A stretch of 64,000 nucleotides of DNA from the NCBI GenBank assembly GCA_000507305.1, contig DF240882.1:1-64000 (forward strand), written 5' to 3'. The notes under the pieces are model-generated. The model was not told where the DNA came from. It did not search any database and saw nothing but the letters and a program-made list of their open reading frames with translations. Below, piece by piece: positions 1-11,403 of this stretch (position 1 is the first letter of the stretch; each line of letters starts with the position of its first letter). A program made the position numbers and the translations under genes. This stretch comes from Breviolum minutum Mf 1.05b.01 (lineage: Eukaryota; Sar; Dinophyceae; Suessiales; Symbiodiniaceae).

Positions 1-118
1 ACTTGGGAACGCCAAAACGAGCATTTCGTGCGAGACTTCCTCCACTTTTCATACTTTGAAAGACAGGATGGTGTCGCAGTGCGAATGCACCGCCCAATGG
101 CAGTGAATTAACGAGTTG

Positions 119-176
119 GCGACGACGAGGCGACGACGACACGACGACGAGGCGACGACGACACGACGACGAGGCA
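119..176. repeat. GACGAC-rich short tandem repeat
   Basis: About two and a half copies of a ~24-base unit made of GACGAC, GAGGC and ACACGAC blocks. Frames across it give Arg/Thr-rich low-complexity peptides on both strands, so it is not treated as coding. Confidence 0.8.
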
Positions 177-1023
177 GCAAAACAAAGCGAACACAGGTCC
201 AACCCCAGACCCCAACTATAAACGGGAACCCTTCGCTACGCATTCGGGAAAAAAAGCAAGGTCAATCCATCGGATGCTCAAGGAACCGTTCGGGTTCACC
301 AGTTCGGTTGGGTTGGTAGATCCCATTGAAGTTAATCTGTTAAAAAAAGGGCCCCTAGTTGTTGCTTGGGGATTTGTTGGGGATGAAATCCTACACAATT
401 TTTCATGGGGATGCTTAAAATATACCATAGGATCCCCAATTTAAAACAACCAGTATTTCATGGAAAGTTTGTAAGGCCGTTTTTTTGGCACCGTGGCTGC
501 ATATGAAAGCTTGGTTTTGAAAAAATCCTTGGGATTCCCTGGGAAAAACTCCAAACAAAACCATCTTTGGTGTCAATACTATTGTCATCACACTGAGAAA
601 AAAAGGTATATAACAACCTTCTTTTGGACATCACAAAGTCAGGATGAGTTGGCCTTGAATTCAACAAGCCACATTTTTTTTCAGCAAGCAAAAAAACCCT
701 GAAGCCAATGAAAGGTTTTTTCCTCAAGGTTTGGCTCCTTCCAAAAAGTGCACAAACTTGCGGGTTTTCATGGTGTCCTTTCCATGGCTTTTACCTGGCA
801 TTACCGGCCTTGGAAAATGTGGGACCCTGGGGAAACCTGGAAACCTCCAGCTTTCAGGTTCCACTTCAAGTCAAGGGGTCCCATCAAGGGCACCATGGGT
901 TCGTCGACATCGCTCAGGAATTGCCGAATGTTTGCGTGGCTTAGCGCTGACCCAACTCATGCGGGATCGCTTTGGTATCTGGGCCGGACTTCCGAAACGA
1001 CCTGCAGGTAACGATGGTGGATA

Positions 1024-1168
1024 TACTTGGAGGATCATCCCAGTTAGTAAGTGGTTAGTAACCCCTATTTATAAGTGATTTAGGCTATTTGGAAGGGGAA
1101 CAACCCTACTTAGGGGACTTACTAACCATGGTTATTATCCACTTCTAACTGGGATGATCCTCCAAGTA
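1024..1168. repeat. 145-base palindromic (foldback/MITE-like) element
   Basis: The left end TACTTGGAGGATCATCCCAG is matched by its exact reverse complement at the right end, ending CTCCAAGTA. The inverted arms continue inward with mismatches (TTAGTAA against TTACTAA). No coding capacity. This family has no second clear copy in the window. Confidence 0.85.
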
Positions 1169-1719
1169 GCTGGGTGGGTTTACCAATCCTCTGAATGATC
1201 CTCCAAAAGGCGGGAATTTTTACAAAATTTCACAGCTATGTTTTGTTACTTTTGGGGAAACACCCCAAAATTTTGAATGAAAACCAACCCCTATATGCTA
1301 AAAGTAGATGAGTCTGAAGGGACTCTGAGTGGCCTTTGCTGGTTCTGGTGTGGGACCGTGGGACTTATATAATTACTATATTGATATGCATATTATAGAG
1401 ATTCTTTTCCAATACATCCGCATTTTCTTTTAAGACCAACTAAATAATCCAATACCCTTTTTCGCGCCAAGGGACTGTTGGTCTACGGATCTTCAACCTC
1501 TTACAAGAGAAAGATCCCCCGCAGGAGATGTCTTTTGGAGGGATTTTTCAGGTCAGATGGATGAAGTCAAGGAGTCCGGATGAAGAACTTGTAACGGTTG
1601 TTTCAGATGTGTTTTTGTTGCCAACCAAGAATGCCAGTGATGATAGGTATAGATATAGATGGTATTGAAATGAAGGGAAAATGATCGATTTTGACATCAA
1701 TGTTGATATTATTATTTTT

Positions 1720-1749
1720 GATGATGATGCTGATGATGACGATGATGAC

Positions 1750-1801
<52 letters not shown>
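1720..1801. repeat. (GAT)n trinucleotide microsatellite
   Basis: About 25 GAT units with a few interruptions at the left (GATGCT, GACGAT). Confidence 0.97.
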
Positions 1802-2329
1802 TATTGCCATGTATTTCCGCGTCTCGGAAAGATGTATCATTTTCGATCCAAAAAAAACGTCACGGAGATTTCTGGAACCAAAATGAGCTGCCGATTTGGT
1901 CAATTGAATGTGGTTTCAATGGTTTCAAGTGGAGCTATGTCTGGTTTCATGAGATATCCACAGATTTTCACAGATTTTTATCAAAAATCAGTGGGAATGT
2001 CCTTTTTTTGGTTACTGTAATCCAAAAACCAGATATTGATCATATGTTTGGTTTCATATGTTTCAATAATATCACATTTCAGTTGCTTTTTGGTTAACAA
2101 GTTCAGTTTTTTTTAGTGTCCTGCAAAAACCGTGAACATTTGTTCCTGGCCATCTGGTTCTCTTCGCCCCCAGAAACTCGAAGAAAATCACATCTTCAAA
2201 GAGTGCATGATCGATTTGTCACTTGGCTCACCAACCTTGAGTGGTTTTGGTCAAAGGAGTGAAGCACTGTGTTGTTTTTTGTGTTTGTTTCTGAGTGCCA
2301 TCTGGGAACTCACACCCACCCATATGTAT

Positions 2330-2400
2330 ATACCGTATATATATATATATGTATAGATATCATTCGTATATATGTATATATATACACATTCATATATAAT
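2330..2400. repeat. (TA)n/(CATA)n low-complexity tract
   Basis: TATATATA and GTATATA runs. The same kind of tract recurs at about 4190, 9755, 11933, 20065, 34960-35105, 38340, 39600, 41265, 46860, 48000, 51000-51170 and 56320. Confidence 0.9.
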
Positions 2401-2441
2401 TACACATCAATTCCTTTCTGTGAAAGTTGAGATGGCTTGAG

Positions 2442-2579
2442 GCAAGAGGGCCGTGAGATTTTGCAATCAATGGTGAAACAATCAGTCTTACAACTGCAAC
2501 AAGTCCCTCGAAGCAGTGATGGTGCAGTGGCCAACTCTGTTTGGTTGTACTATGTAGACGCACGGCAACAAAAGAGGGG
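2442..2579 (+). CDS. Candidate internal exon, unrecognised protein
   Basis: An AG|G acceptor is followed by an open frame of 46 codons, with one base incoming to complete the first codon choice, ending at a GTGAGA donor in phase 2. The peptide reads like ordinary protein: Gln-rich helix-like text (QSMVKQSVLQLQQVPRSS) followed by NSVWLYYVDARQQK. The minus strand is also open here, so strand is inferred from splice signals and from the + direction of better exons. Function is unknown. It would be the first placed exon of the 2.4-15 kb gene. Confidence 0.45.
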
Positions 2580-2974
2580 GTGAGATTGAAAAGGGAGAAA
2601 TGGGCAGCAAAAGTTGCAAGATGAGGTGGATGTCTCATGATGACTTTTTTTGGTGGTACAGCTGGATATGTTGAGTTCCATTTGAACTCAACATATTACA
2701 AGGATAGGAAGACATGTAATAGTATAGTTCGGTACTTTTTAGGCTCAAAAACACCCAAAGATGTAGAAATAGAAATGTTTTTTTTCAAGGCGAAGATCAA
2801 CCATTTTTGAGTTGAACCTCAGCCAAGATATTGCAAAAAGGAACGTGATCCTTTTAAGATGGGAGCTAATCCTATGTTACGTATCTACAATAGACTAGTA
2901 TAGGATTTTAATGTAGATATGTTTGTAAGATTTGGTGATACAACAGTTGCACCATTTGTGGAAGCTGGTAGAAG

Positions 2975-3060
2975 GGGATGTCCCATTGCTGGGCTGCATC
3001 CTTTTGAAACTGTTCTGAACTGGATGAAGAATCAAAGAACACATAGACTTGCAGAGCAGC
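2975..3060 (+). CDS. Candidate exon following 2442-2579, unrecognised
   Basis: An AG|G acceptor at 2974/2975 accepts the phase-2 end of the preceding exon and gives GCPIAGLHPFETVLNWMKNQ. The donor is not clear; several GC or GA positions would serve. The minus strand of the same stretch is also open, with plausible text containing DSSSSSEQFQKDAAQQWD, so this call could be wrong in strand. Family not recognised. Confidence 0.3.
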
Positions 3061-3113
3061 ATGATCCCATACTGTATAATACCCAGCAGTTTTAAAGCCT
3101 AGAAACGTAAGGC

Positions 3114-3115
3114 AC

Positions 3116-3182
<67 letters not shown>
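3114..3182. repeat. (CA)n dinucleotide microsatellite
   Basis: About 30 uninterrupted CA units, with (ACGC) at the left edge. Confidence 0.98.
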
Positions 3183-3184
<2 letters not shown>

Positions 3185-3371
3185 CATATACTCACCTATA
3201 CTTCGACATATACATATGAACAATATGCTCAAGATTCTGAGGTAGCGACCAAAAAAACACCCAGAATAAATCTCCATTTTTCGGGGATTATTGATTGTTC
3301 CGTGCTTTTTTTTTGGGGGTTTTCGTTTGGTATTTCTCTATGGAAATCCATGGCAGGATTTTAACCCCCAG

Positions 3372-3473
3372 GACATGCGCCGTGTCTTGGCCACCACGCA
3401 AGAGTTGACCTTGAATGCCATCCTCAATCTCCGCGTGCGCTTTCGTACAGAAACTCGCTCGAAGGAAGCAAGT
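3372..3473 (+). CDS. Internal exon, unrecognised protein
   Basis: A CCCCCAG|G acceptor is followed by a phase-0 open frame starting DMRRVLATTQELTLNAIL and continuing NLRVRFRTETRSKEAS. Local GC content is higher than in the flanks and third positions are mostly C or G. The exit is either a GT donor after GCAA or a GA donor after AGT; the latter keeps phase 0 for the next exon. The Arg- and Leu-rich text suggests a helical segment. No family was recognised. Confidence 0.55.
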
Positions 3474-3510
3474 GATGGACGGAGGGGGTCGGGGGGGTTT
3501 GGAATGGTTG

Positions 3511-3620
3511 TTACACCCCGGAAAATTCATAGTTTGCCCTGAAAATGCGCGGGGCCCCAAAAGGAAAGTAATCTGGCAAGCATCATTTTTCAGGGGTTAT
3601 GTTAAACTTCGGAGGGGGTA
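3511..3620. repeat. Family A palindromic MITE-like element
   Basis: Ends TTACACCCC / GGGGGTA, with arms of the type ...CCCTGAAAATG and CATTTTTCAGGGG TTATGTTAAACTTC. Same family as 5191-5301, 7851-7965 and 21605-21714. No coding capacity. Confidence 0.8.
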
Positions 3621-4749
3621 TTGCCGCACTTATTATTGTCGCAGTTGGGATAGTTAGATAGTTCGGAGTGGAAAATTAGCCGTTGGCAAATGGTGAAAAT
3701 GGTCGTTCTTTTTTGGCCATCCGGCACTTGAGGGATATTTCAAGAGTGGAAAGTTGACAACATGTATGTGCATAATTTTTTTGGGGCTAGTGCTCACATC
3801 ATCTTATTGATGTCGAACATATCTCATGTTTTATTGAAATGTCTGGTGAGTTTCAGTCATTTGCAGCCAACAATCCACAGGTATCTATTTGTATATGAAT
3901 GATCACGTGCATTGCATATGCGTATACATATATTTATCGGTCTCTTTCCAGCAGGCATCTTCCATGATCACTGAGGAAAATCTTCGCATCATGCCATTGG
4001 AGTCTCTTGGCGTCAGGGTGACCTTGTTACCAAAAGGATGTGATTTCAGCTTAGTGAAGCCTATACACAACCCCTACGAGTTGCATTTTACATGGGCTTT
4101 TGAAAGTGTTTGACATGTTTAATGTTTCTTCTTTTTTTTTGGGGGGTAGATTTATTTTCAAAGCCATTTTGAACGGGGGGGTACAATGTATGCGTATATT
4201 ATATATATATATATAAATAAATAAATAGTGGAATTGTTTTGCATGCAGCTTCTCCACGGAAACGCAGGTGATATTGCGGTCAGTTGCAGGTGATGATTTT
4301 TGTGAGTATTACTCAACTCCAACCTGGAGTTGTTTTTTGTGTAATTTCACACGCACATCTGTGTTGGTAATATCCTAGTTCGAATCATTGAACTGTTGAA
4401 TATCTAAGTCTGGTACTATATCAGTGGATGCCTCTGTAGTTTTTTTTCTCCATGTTTTTTGAATTGTGAATATATCGTATCCTACATTGATTTATAGCAT
4501 TTCTGCATTTCTGAAGTGAAACACATCAGAATTTTGCTTCCGCTCTATTTGAACTGGCACTTCTAAACCAATTTCGTTCATGTTGCTGACCGGGTCCGGG
4601 GTGTGATTTGGGATTCTGAAATCCTCAGGACCCGGGCCAATAGTTTGACGGCCAAAGAACGCCAACAGCTGCGAGATGGTCGCAGGGTGGAGGAGAAGCC
4701 GGGAAGCTGATAAGTTTACCCTCCCAAAGTTTAAGATGGTTCACTATAT

Positions 4750-4840
4750 GGTGGTTTCAAATATTTTTTATTTTCACCCCGATCCCTGGGGAAACAATCC
4801 AATTTGACTAATGTTTTTCAGATGGGTTGAAACCACCAAC
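4750..4840. repeat. Family C inverted-repeat element
   Basis: GGTGGTTTCAAATATTTTT at the left and GGTTGAAACCACC at the right, enclosing the conserved CTGGGGAAA(C/T)AATCCAATTTGAC core. Five other recognisable copies lie at 28400, 35823, 53050, 57751 and 58064. Confidence 0.85.
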
Positions 4841-5190
4841 TATATAGTTCACCTGAAAATGGCACCAAATTTGGAATAGGAGATTCCGAACTTGGAAACC
4901 ATAATTTTTGGATGTGAAAAACTTGGGGAATGTTTTTCGAGTAAAGCCAATGCATGCAGTGTTTTGTTTTTGGCATAGGTTCTGGAAGTTCTTAGATGGT
5001 TCACAGAGTCACAACCATCATGTAGTCCTTCAGATGGGACATATTGTCACGTAGGGTAGAAATCCATGCAATGTATCTTGTAGTGCATCCCGGTTCTTTC
5101 AAATACAGAATCGTCTTTTTACAAAAATCTGCTGGGCCACTTCGACATGAACCTTGTTATTTTTCAAGTAGCATCCTTTTTTTGGAACCT

Positions 5191-5301
5191 ACACCGACAC
5201 CCCCCGAAATTTAACATAGCCCCTGAAAAATGATGGTTGCAAGATGAGTTTCCTTTTGAGATTGCCTATGTTTAGGGGCTATGTTAAATTTCGGGGGTGT
5301 A
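5191..5301. repeat. Family A palindromic MITE-like element
   Basis: A clean copy. Left arm CCCCCGAAATTTAACATAGC, right arm GCTATGTTAAATTTCGGGGG, with TGTA at the outer end. The loop is about 50 bases. Confidence 0.92.
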
Positions 5302-5367
5302 ATTTGGTTCCGAGATTTCCCAAAAAACCGTAAAACTTTCAAAGTTTCCCCCCTTCCCTTTTCGTAG

Positions 5368-5429
5368 GATCTGCTGGAACGTGGCTTCCTGGTGTTGGAT
5401 GCAGTGCTTCTGGTGACACAATGGAAGCG
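5368..5429 (+). CDS. Short internal exon, hydrophobic segment
   Basis: A pyrimidine-rich tract and TAG|G acceptor lead into a phase-0 frame DLLERGFLVLDAVLLVTQWK. A stop follows shortly, so a donor must lie near 5420-5430 (GT after AAGC, or GT after CTTCTG). The run LVLDAVLLV could be a buried strand/helix or part of a membrane segment. The exon is very short and the family is unknown. Its phase agrees with the exons at 3372 and 10590. Confidence 0.45.
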
Positions 5430-6986
5430 TTAAGCGTTAAAAGAGGCCGGCCAGGGGCCGTGACCATCCGAAATGCTCGGTAAACCCGAAAAAACAGCTG
5501 GAAAAATGGCGGAAAACACCTTTTTTTTTAAAGTGAAAATGCTGCAAACTGGTCTTTATGACCTATTTTTTAAGAGTTTTCTTCCCAAAAGAAAAACCGT
5601 GAACTTTTGTGAAAAATCCCTCAAACACCCTGAAAAAAACTTCCACCAAAAAAAACACTCCATAGTGCAAGTGAAAGCATCTGTTGATCATGTTGATCCC
5701 AATCGACTCCGATCTTTCTAGGAGCTCATCTGCTGAAGTCACCCTCTCTTGGGTTGGCTATGAAGCTGCTGGTTTTCGCGACTCAGGACGAAAACCACAT
5801 CAGATGAGAAAGAAAATAGCTGATATATTTTAGTTTATAGTTGATATATATAATAGATACATATTTACACCTACATGTACACAACTGTGTATAGATTCAT
5901 ATGATTCATACATGTATATGAATTGTACATGTCAGTGCATAATTATATACATGTGCGTCTAAACATGTACATGTATTTGTTCCTTTTGGCATGCATGAAA
6001 CCACAAAACTGGGAAACACAGTTGTTCATTCTTAACATACGGAACTCCTGCAGGATCTCTATGAATAAGATGTAGTTTCGGACATTAATTTTACCAGCTT
6101 GGGGAAGTCCAAGGTGGTCGCAAGTGCGCGTTTTGCAAAAATTGAATCAAACTCGAAAAATTTATGCCTCTTCAACTGCAAGTGCGCTTATTGTGTGAGA
6201 AGATCGGTATCGAGTGGCGAAAATGCGAAAATGTGGAGATCTGCATGTCTGCAAAGTCCAAAAAGCCAAAAAATCATCCCTGGCAGCTTTGGGCTGGCAG
6301 CTTCCAAGTTGTGATGGTTGATGGTTACTGAGGTTACGGGGGTAGGGTCATCTGTGGGATTGAACTTTACTCATTTCATTGGTAATTTAATTCATCAGCA
6401 GTATCACATTGCCAAATGTCAAGAAGGAAGAAAGATTTCGACAACGACTCTATTGGATCGAAGTGTTGAACAGATTTTTTGAGAACGCATGGATCAGACA
6501 TGTAGTTTTTGGAAGGATGACGTCGTGAAAGGATAGGTAAGATCAATCTAGAATTAGTTCTGATTTGATCAGTTTTTCTGAGGTTGTTTCAACACACCTT
6601 TGGAACACACCCCTAAACCTTTACCAACAGGCCATAAAGGGATTCCTTTCATAGTCAGGTAGGCGGATTGCCTGGGGTGTGCTCTACGGGTGTGTTGTAA
6701 TTTTCTTGGAGTTTTAAAACAATTCTTTTCGGCATGTTTCCAAACTTGAATCATATTCTAACCGTTGACAAAAGATAGGAACCATGTTTTTGGTTCGAAA
6801 AAAAATCCAATGTATCATGGTTTCTGGACTTTTCTTGGATCCAAGACAAGATGGTACCGGCAAAAAACCCTTGTCAAAGGTGAGTTGTGGCAATGGAACC
6901 ATCCACCAGCTTGATGTTATCTTTCATTAGAAGATATTATGAATTATGCAAAGGTAGACAGATATTCTTACTCATCCGACTACTGT

Positions 6987-7082
6987 TACCCTCCAGGGAA
7001 CTAGCATATCCCCTCCCAAGGCACTTCTGAAGTTTGTTTTCCTTTTACCAAAGCTGGGATATGTTAGTTTCCACGAGGGTAT
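6987..7082. repeat. Family B palindromic element
   Basis: TTACCCTCCAGGGAACTAGC at the left and TGTTAGTTTCCACGAGGGTA at the right. Related arms with AAACTAACAT recur at 9325, 13389, 20361, 47261, 47494 and 57310. Confidence 0.8.
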
Positions 7083-7850
7083 ACCATGAGCACGAAGGAT
7101 TGTTTCTGTCACAAAAAGGTATCAGGTCAATGATACAATGACATCAGCGTTTCTCCTTCGGCCCGAATGGCCCGAATGAGATTTGCTGATGGTATACACA
7201 TCCAGTGGCATTATGAACAGTTGGTTACGCATACGAAATGTGGGAACGAGAGACATATATAAACATATGATCTATACGTAACTTCAAACTTTCGACAGGT
7301 TCCAAGATGTTGAGACATAATTCCAAGATTGTGCTCATAATAGAATGACTAGTTGGTAGTTTCATCTATTTTTTATTTTCACCCTTAGCTGGGGAGATGA
7401 TCCAATTTGACAAGCCCACCAACTGCCCCGCATCTCAAGGCACTCGCATCTCAAGGTATAGAAGTGGTATACCTGGCTGTTTTCAGGGGTCAAGGGTGGG
7501 GTGGTGATAACGGTGATCTCATACGCTTTGGAATGCCAGTTTCAACAATTAAGAAGTTTAAGCTGTAAGAAAACATGCTTTGATACTCAGTGGTATCCTG
7601 GATGAAGGGGATCTAATATTATTGCGTATCAGATACTTGCTGCTGTTTCATGAGTCTTACTTTATCCATTTCACCCAATGCTCAATTGGTGGTTGGGTTC
7701 TGGTGTTTGTTTAGTTGAGGAGTTCATGATCCCTCTCAAATTTTGTCATAAGTCATAAGTTTGAAAATGTAGATCTTGATATCCAACATTGTATCTCTTG
7801 AGCTCAAAGAAACATGTGTAAAGATCTTGAAGTATGGTAATTAGTCCATG

Positions 7851-7965
7851 TACACCCCCGAAGTTTAACATAGCCCCTGAAAATCCCTGAAAGATGATGG
7901 TTAGAAGACTACTTTCCTTTTGGGATGGTAATTTTTCAGGGGCTATGTTAAACTTCCAGGGGGTA
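7851..7965. repeat. Family A palindromic MITE-like element
   Basis: TACACCCCCGAAGTTTAAC and AACTTCCAGGGGGTA ends with AGCCCCTGAAAA / TTTTCAGGGGCT inner arms, plus a small internal duplication of CCCTGAAA. Confidence 0.92.
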
Positions 7966-8120
7966 ATCAGTATATAATATGTATGTAGTTTTGGAAAGAG
8001 GGGTTACTTCGGATTGATGTCGTAGCTTTGCAATAGGAGTCCAGGATGTCAACAAAAATACCGGGATGTTTTTGAAGGGAGGAGGACATGCTGAAAATGT
8101 GAAATATGGACAATCCATCT

Positions 8121-8221
8121 GGATGTTTCCGAAAGTAGTGGTACCCCCAAATCATCCATTTTAATAGGGTTTTCCATTATATTCCATCGATTTTGGGGTA
8201 CCCCTATTTTTGGAAACACCC
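8121..8221. repeat. Family D palindromic element
   Basis: GGATGTTTCCGAAAGTAGTG...TGGAAACACC with a conserved CAAATCATCCATTTTAATAG core. Further copies at 25611, 30293, 31013, 34047 (partial) and 52240. Confidence 0.88.
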
Positions 8222-9324
8222 ATCTAGTTTACTTTCCCACTTCCAATACACTATTTTTCATTGATGATTTTTTGTATTTGTGATAATGTATGCTGTAAAC
8301 AATTCCAAAGATGTTTTTTTGTGCAAATTTAGCGAACCCAGCCGCGGTCACCCAAATATCCATTCAGCACCGGGGACCCAAACCACCGCGGTCACATGAT
8401 ATGGGGCCCACCCCCCCATCCCAAATGAAAGGTACAACAAAGGGAAGGGCAATCGCCTTGTTCCAACGAAAATCATCGAAAATCATCGAAAATCATCAGA
8501 TAGCATCAGACAAAGATTGGTGAGTTATTCTAATTTGACCAGATATAACTGATGAAACTGAACTCACAACTGATTCCGTCACCATGAGTTGGACGGGGAC
8601 CACCACTACTCTTGGTGATCCCCTATTTCTTTTGCTAAACTTGTTAGCCAGCGGGTTGGGGGCCCCCCATGTACTCTGATTGCATCCCGGCAGGCCATTA
8701 AGGGCTTCTTCTTAGAGCTGAAAGAGAAGGCTTTTTTCACATCGAGGGGGTAAGGTTTTGAAACTCAAAAAAAAGCAACAAACTTTAAAAATTTCTATGG
8801 CGCATCTTCTTGGTTGTTGTCTTCAGTGAAACTTGTTCCTTCCAAACCTTCGTAAAAAAATGGGTATGATTCGGTATGATGTCATTTTTTTTTTGCCCAC
8901 CTCAAGACCTGGGAGGTGAAACAAACGACATCGAAATTGTTCCTCTTGCAGCTCTTGGCTTCATGCCCGGTGCCCCAGGTTGGATAAAAAATCCCCAAAG
9001 TTTTCGCAGGATTTTTTTGGATTTTTCCGGAAGGATGAACTGATGAACGGCGAGGTTTTCCCGCAAGGGTGTCCCGAAGGTTTGAAAAAAGGCCATTTTT
9101 TTCAAAGGCAAGTGAAGCATGATTTTTCATCTATTAGTAGATAATATGAATGAAACAAAATCCAGTGATTTTTTCAGGTCTTTGATGAGGAGATCTTGAA
9201 TGAATGTCTGGAAAATCCGTTTTGAATTGATTTCCCCCAAAAGGAGCTGACTTTTTTTTCAAACTGAAACGATGCCTTGTCATGTCTTGTCGTCAATGAG
9301 GTGCTACGTCAATGTAAGTGAGAA

Positions 9325-9435
9325 TACCCTCCCTGAAACGAGCATGTTGCCACTGAAAATCAATGGTTGCAAGAGGATTTTCCTTTTGGGGCCCGGCCTA
9401 TTTCCAGAGGCAAATTGTTAGTTGCAGGGATGGTA
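9325..9435. repeat. Family B palindromic element, eroded
   Basis: TACCCTCCCTGAAACGAGC at the left and a degraded partner ending GTTGCAGGGATGGTA at the right. Confidence 0.7.
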
Positions 9436-9648
9436 TGTCTAAAAATCACCAAAAAACATTGAAAAGTGAAAAATCATCTTTTCACCAAACCTCCATGACT
9501 TTGGGTTCAAAAATGTGAATTTTTCCCAGGGTGTAACTGCTGGATTTCTGGCTTAAGAAATCCACTTTATTGATTTGGGTACGAAATCGGTTGAAATCCA
9601 TACCATCCATTAGCTCAGCCTGGCCAGCATGGCATCATGGAAGTTTCA

Positions 9649-9732
9649 GGCAAGGCCCAAGAACGGGAGCTGCACGCAGCCAATGAACGCAGCAAGGAGG
9701 CGCGAATCCTCGATTTTGGCCCCCCAAAAGAG
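9649..9732 (+). CDS. Weak exon candidate
   Basis: TTTCAG|G followed by GC-rich sequence that is open in two frames. One gives a charged helical peptide (QERELHAANERSKEARIL), the other an Arg-rich peptide in phase 0. No donor stands out. Listed because composition and acceptor contrast sharply with the flanks. Function unknown. Confidence 0.25.
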
Positions 9733-9751
9733 GGCCATTCAATACAACGCA

Positions 9752-10030
9752 TGTATATGTATATATATATATATATATACACTCGCAGTTATATTGTGTT
9801 AGATTTTGTTTTAAGATATATATTAATTACATCATACTATTATATAGTATTAAATTATGTTATATGATGTTGTATTATATTGCAGATATTAAAGTATGTT
9901 ATATTCTATTATATCATGTTACATCCATTATATTATTTTGTATTACATTGTATTAAATTGTATTATATCGTTTCATATAGTATTATGTTATATTATATCA
10001 TATTTTATGTATATATCCATTCTAGAAGTA
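9752..10030. repeat. TATTA-rich AT tract
   Basis: Imperfect repeats of TTATATTATAT and ATTGTATTA, nearly devoid of G and C. Confidence 0.85.
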
Positions 10031-10589
10031 CAAATATTTGACACTCACATACATGCATTTTTGTATGCACCGCAATATCTATATGTTTATGCGCGTATAT
10101 CGGAACTAGATAAGGTTATATAGATATAGGAGATCGATAAGACAAGGTAAAATGAAGTGAAGAAAGATCGGCAGACTGCGGCTTCTACAGTTGCGTGCCA
10201 AAAAATCGCAGCTTCTAGGGGCCGTGGCGGGCGAGTGACAGATGTAATATCCCAAGTACTGTTGCACATTTTTGGCTTGTGCTTGGAAGAAGGCTATTTA
10301 TTTGGAGTTTGGGGTATCTTATATTCTTCATGGGAAGCGATTTGGAGCTAGAAATTGCTTCGCAATCCCCATCTCAGACATCATTATTCAATCAATGGTT
10401 TCAAAAACCGTGGTGAAACAGGATGCACGAGAAGAATGACTTGAAAGGGGGTGAACAATGAACCCCCTGAAATCCCCGAAAGCGTAACAATGGAAGGAGT
10501 TTACATCCGTCGAGAGGGTTGGAATCGCCATTTTTCAGGGTGACGGACCGTCGGACCAATAGACACCGTGGCGGCCTGGAAAATTCCAG

Positions 10590-10667
10590 GCATTGCAGGC
10601 ACTACGGGACCTTTGCAAAAAGCATGTGGCCGCGTGCCCGAAAAACCGAGGATTCTGGTGGCCATGG
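10590..10667 (+). CDS. Internal 26-codon exon with consensus splice sites
   Basis: AATTCCAG|G acceptor and ATGG|GTGAGT donor bracket exactly 78 bases. All three frames are open. The phase-0 frame (RDLCKKHVAACPKNRGFWWPW) agrees with the phase of neighbouring exons, but a second frame ending RILVAMG is also plausible. GC content is clearly above the surroundings. The splice sites are the best-looking in the left part of the window. Protein family not recognised. Confidence 0.6.
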
Positions 10668-10878
10668 GTGAGTTGAGTGGCTGATTTTAGGATTTTTTTT
10701 CAAAGTTGATGAGCTGGTTGCATATTCTTTTCAAAATGTTTGGCAGTTGAAGAAAAATGTCTTGGGTTTGGTTGGTGTGTTACATTCTACTGGATTTTTC
10801 CAGTGAAAAAACCTGAAAAAACTGCTACTGGTCAATCGTTGAAGCAAAGAGTAGAGCAAAAGAATGGCGAAACACATG

Positions 10879-10966
10879 TACACTCCGGTAAACTAACATA
10901 GCTGGCTGGAAAATGGACCCTGAAAATGGTGATTTTCCAGCCAGCTATGTTCGTTTACCAGAGGGA
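10879..10966. repeat. Short palindromic element (GTAAACTAACATAGCTGG type)
   Basis: CGGTAAACTAACATAGCTGG and CCAGCTATGTTCGTTTACC arms. A longer sister copy lies at 25832-25935. Confidence 0.9.
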
Positions 10967-11068
10967 AAATTTTTGTTGGATACCATGTTAAACATACGAA
11001 CCATGACCATGTCCAAATTACGCACCCATGGGAATCAAGGAGAAACATATACTCAGAAAGGTCAAAGA

Positions 11069-11139
11069 TGCTTTCGGAGGACTTGAACCTCCAAGATAGA
11101 AACACAACATAGAATTTTCAGATGTTCTATAAAAAAGCA
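11069..11139 (-). other. tRNA-like 71-nt structure, probably degenerate
   Basis: Read on the minus strand, a 7-pair acceptor stem (TGCTTTT against GAAAGCA), a 5-pair D-like stem (ATAGA against TCTAT) and a perfect T-arm GGAGG-TTCAAGT-CCTCC fall at nearly correct tRNA spacing. The anticodon arm plus variable loop is only about 16 nt, too short for a normal tRNA, and the D-loop lacks GG. It could be a decayed tRNA, a tRNA-derived repeat or coincidence. Confidence 0.25.
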
Positions 11140-11247
11140 GACAAGATACAACAAGAAACCATGATGAATGGAGATTGAAAATCATTTTCGCTTTTGCCTG
11201 GATAGAAGAGGGTTTTTCAACTCGTTGAGCTTTTCCTTTTGCAGCAG

Positions 11248-11403
11248 GGTGTCACCTTCCCACCATGGGATGATGGCATGGCTCTTTCTATTTGCCCTGC
11301 TGTGCCCCTGCACTGCACTGCCGGCCTTGCTGCGCGTGCTCACATCACGGGCACTTGGCGCGGAGACGTCCTCAACCATTCAAGTTGCCTGGGTGTCACA
11401 AAC
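11248..11403 (+). CDS. Internal 52-codon exon, unrecognised
   Basis: TTTTGCAGCAG|G acceptor and an AAC|GTAGAT donor give 156 bases, phase 0 in and out. The frame starts GVTFPPWDDGMALS and includes LAARAHITGTWRGDVLNH. A second frame is open and encodes a strongly hydrophobic run (MAWLFLFALLCP) that would look like a signal or membrane segment. Phase continuity with neighbours favours the first. Local GC is about 58 percent against about 41 percent around it. Family unknown. Confidence 0.5.

Larger units (their letters stand above)
1..2441. other. Left-end spacer without recognisable gene
   Basis: No reading frame here combines plausible protein sequence with splice signals. It holds a GACGAC-rich tandem patch, one long inverted repeat, a (GAT)n tract and a TA-rich tract. 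The open frames that cross the (GAT)n tract encode runs of Asp, Met or His and are artefacts of the repeat. Confidence 0.55.
5430..10589. other. Probable large intron with repeats
   Basis: About 5 kb holding four palindromic elements, an AT-rich tract near 9.75-10.02 kb and one weak exon candidate (9649-9732). A Lys-rich open frame at 5473-5721 is low complexity and is not supported by splice signals. Confidence 0.5.

Noticed and set aside
1681-2097. 138-codon frame with poly-Asp, plus poly-Met and poly-His frames
   Set aside because: All are translations of the (GAT)n microsatellite and its flanks.
3092-3277. Cys/Val repeat peptides
   Set aside because: Direct translation of the (CA)n tract.
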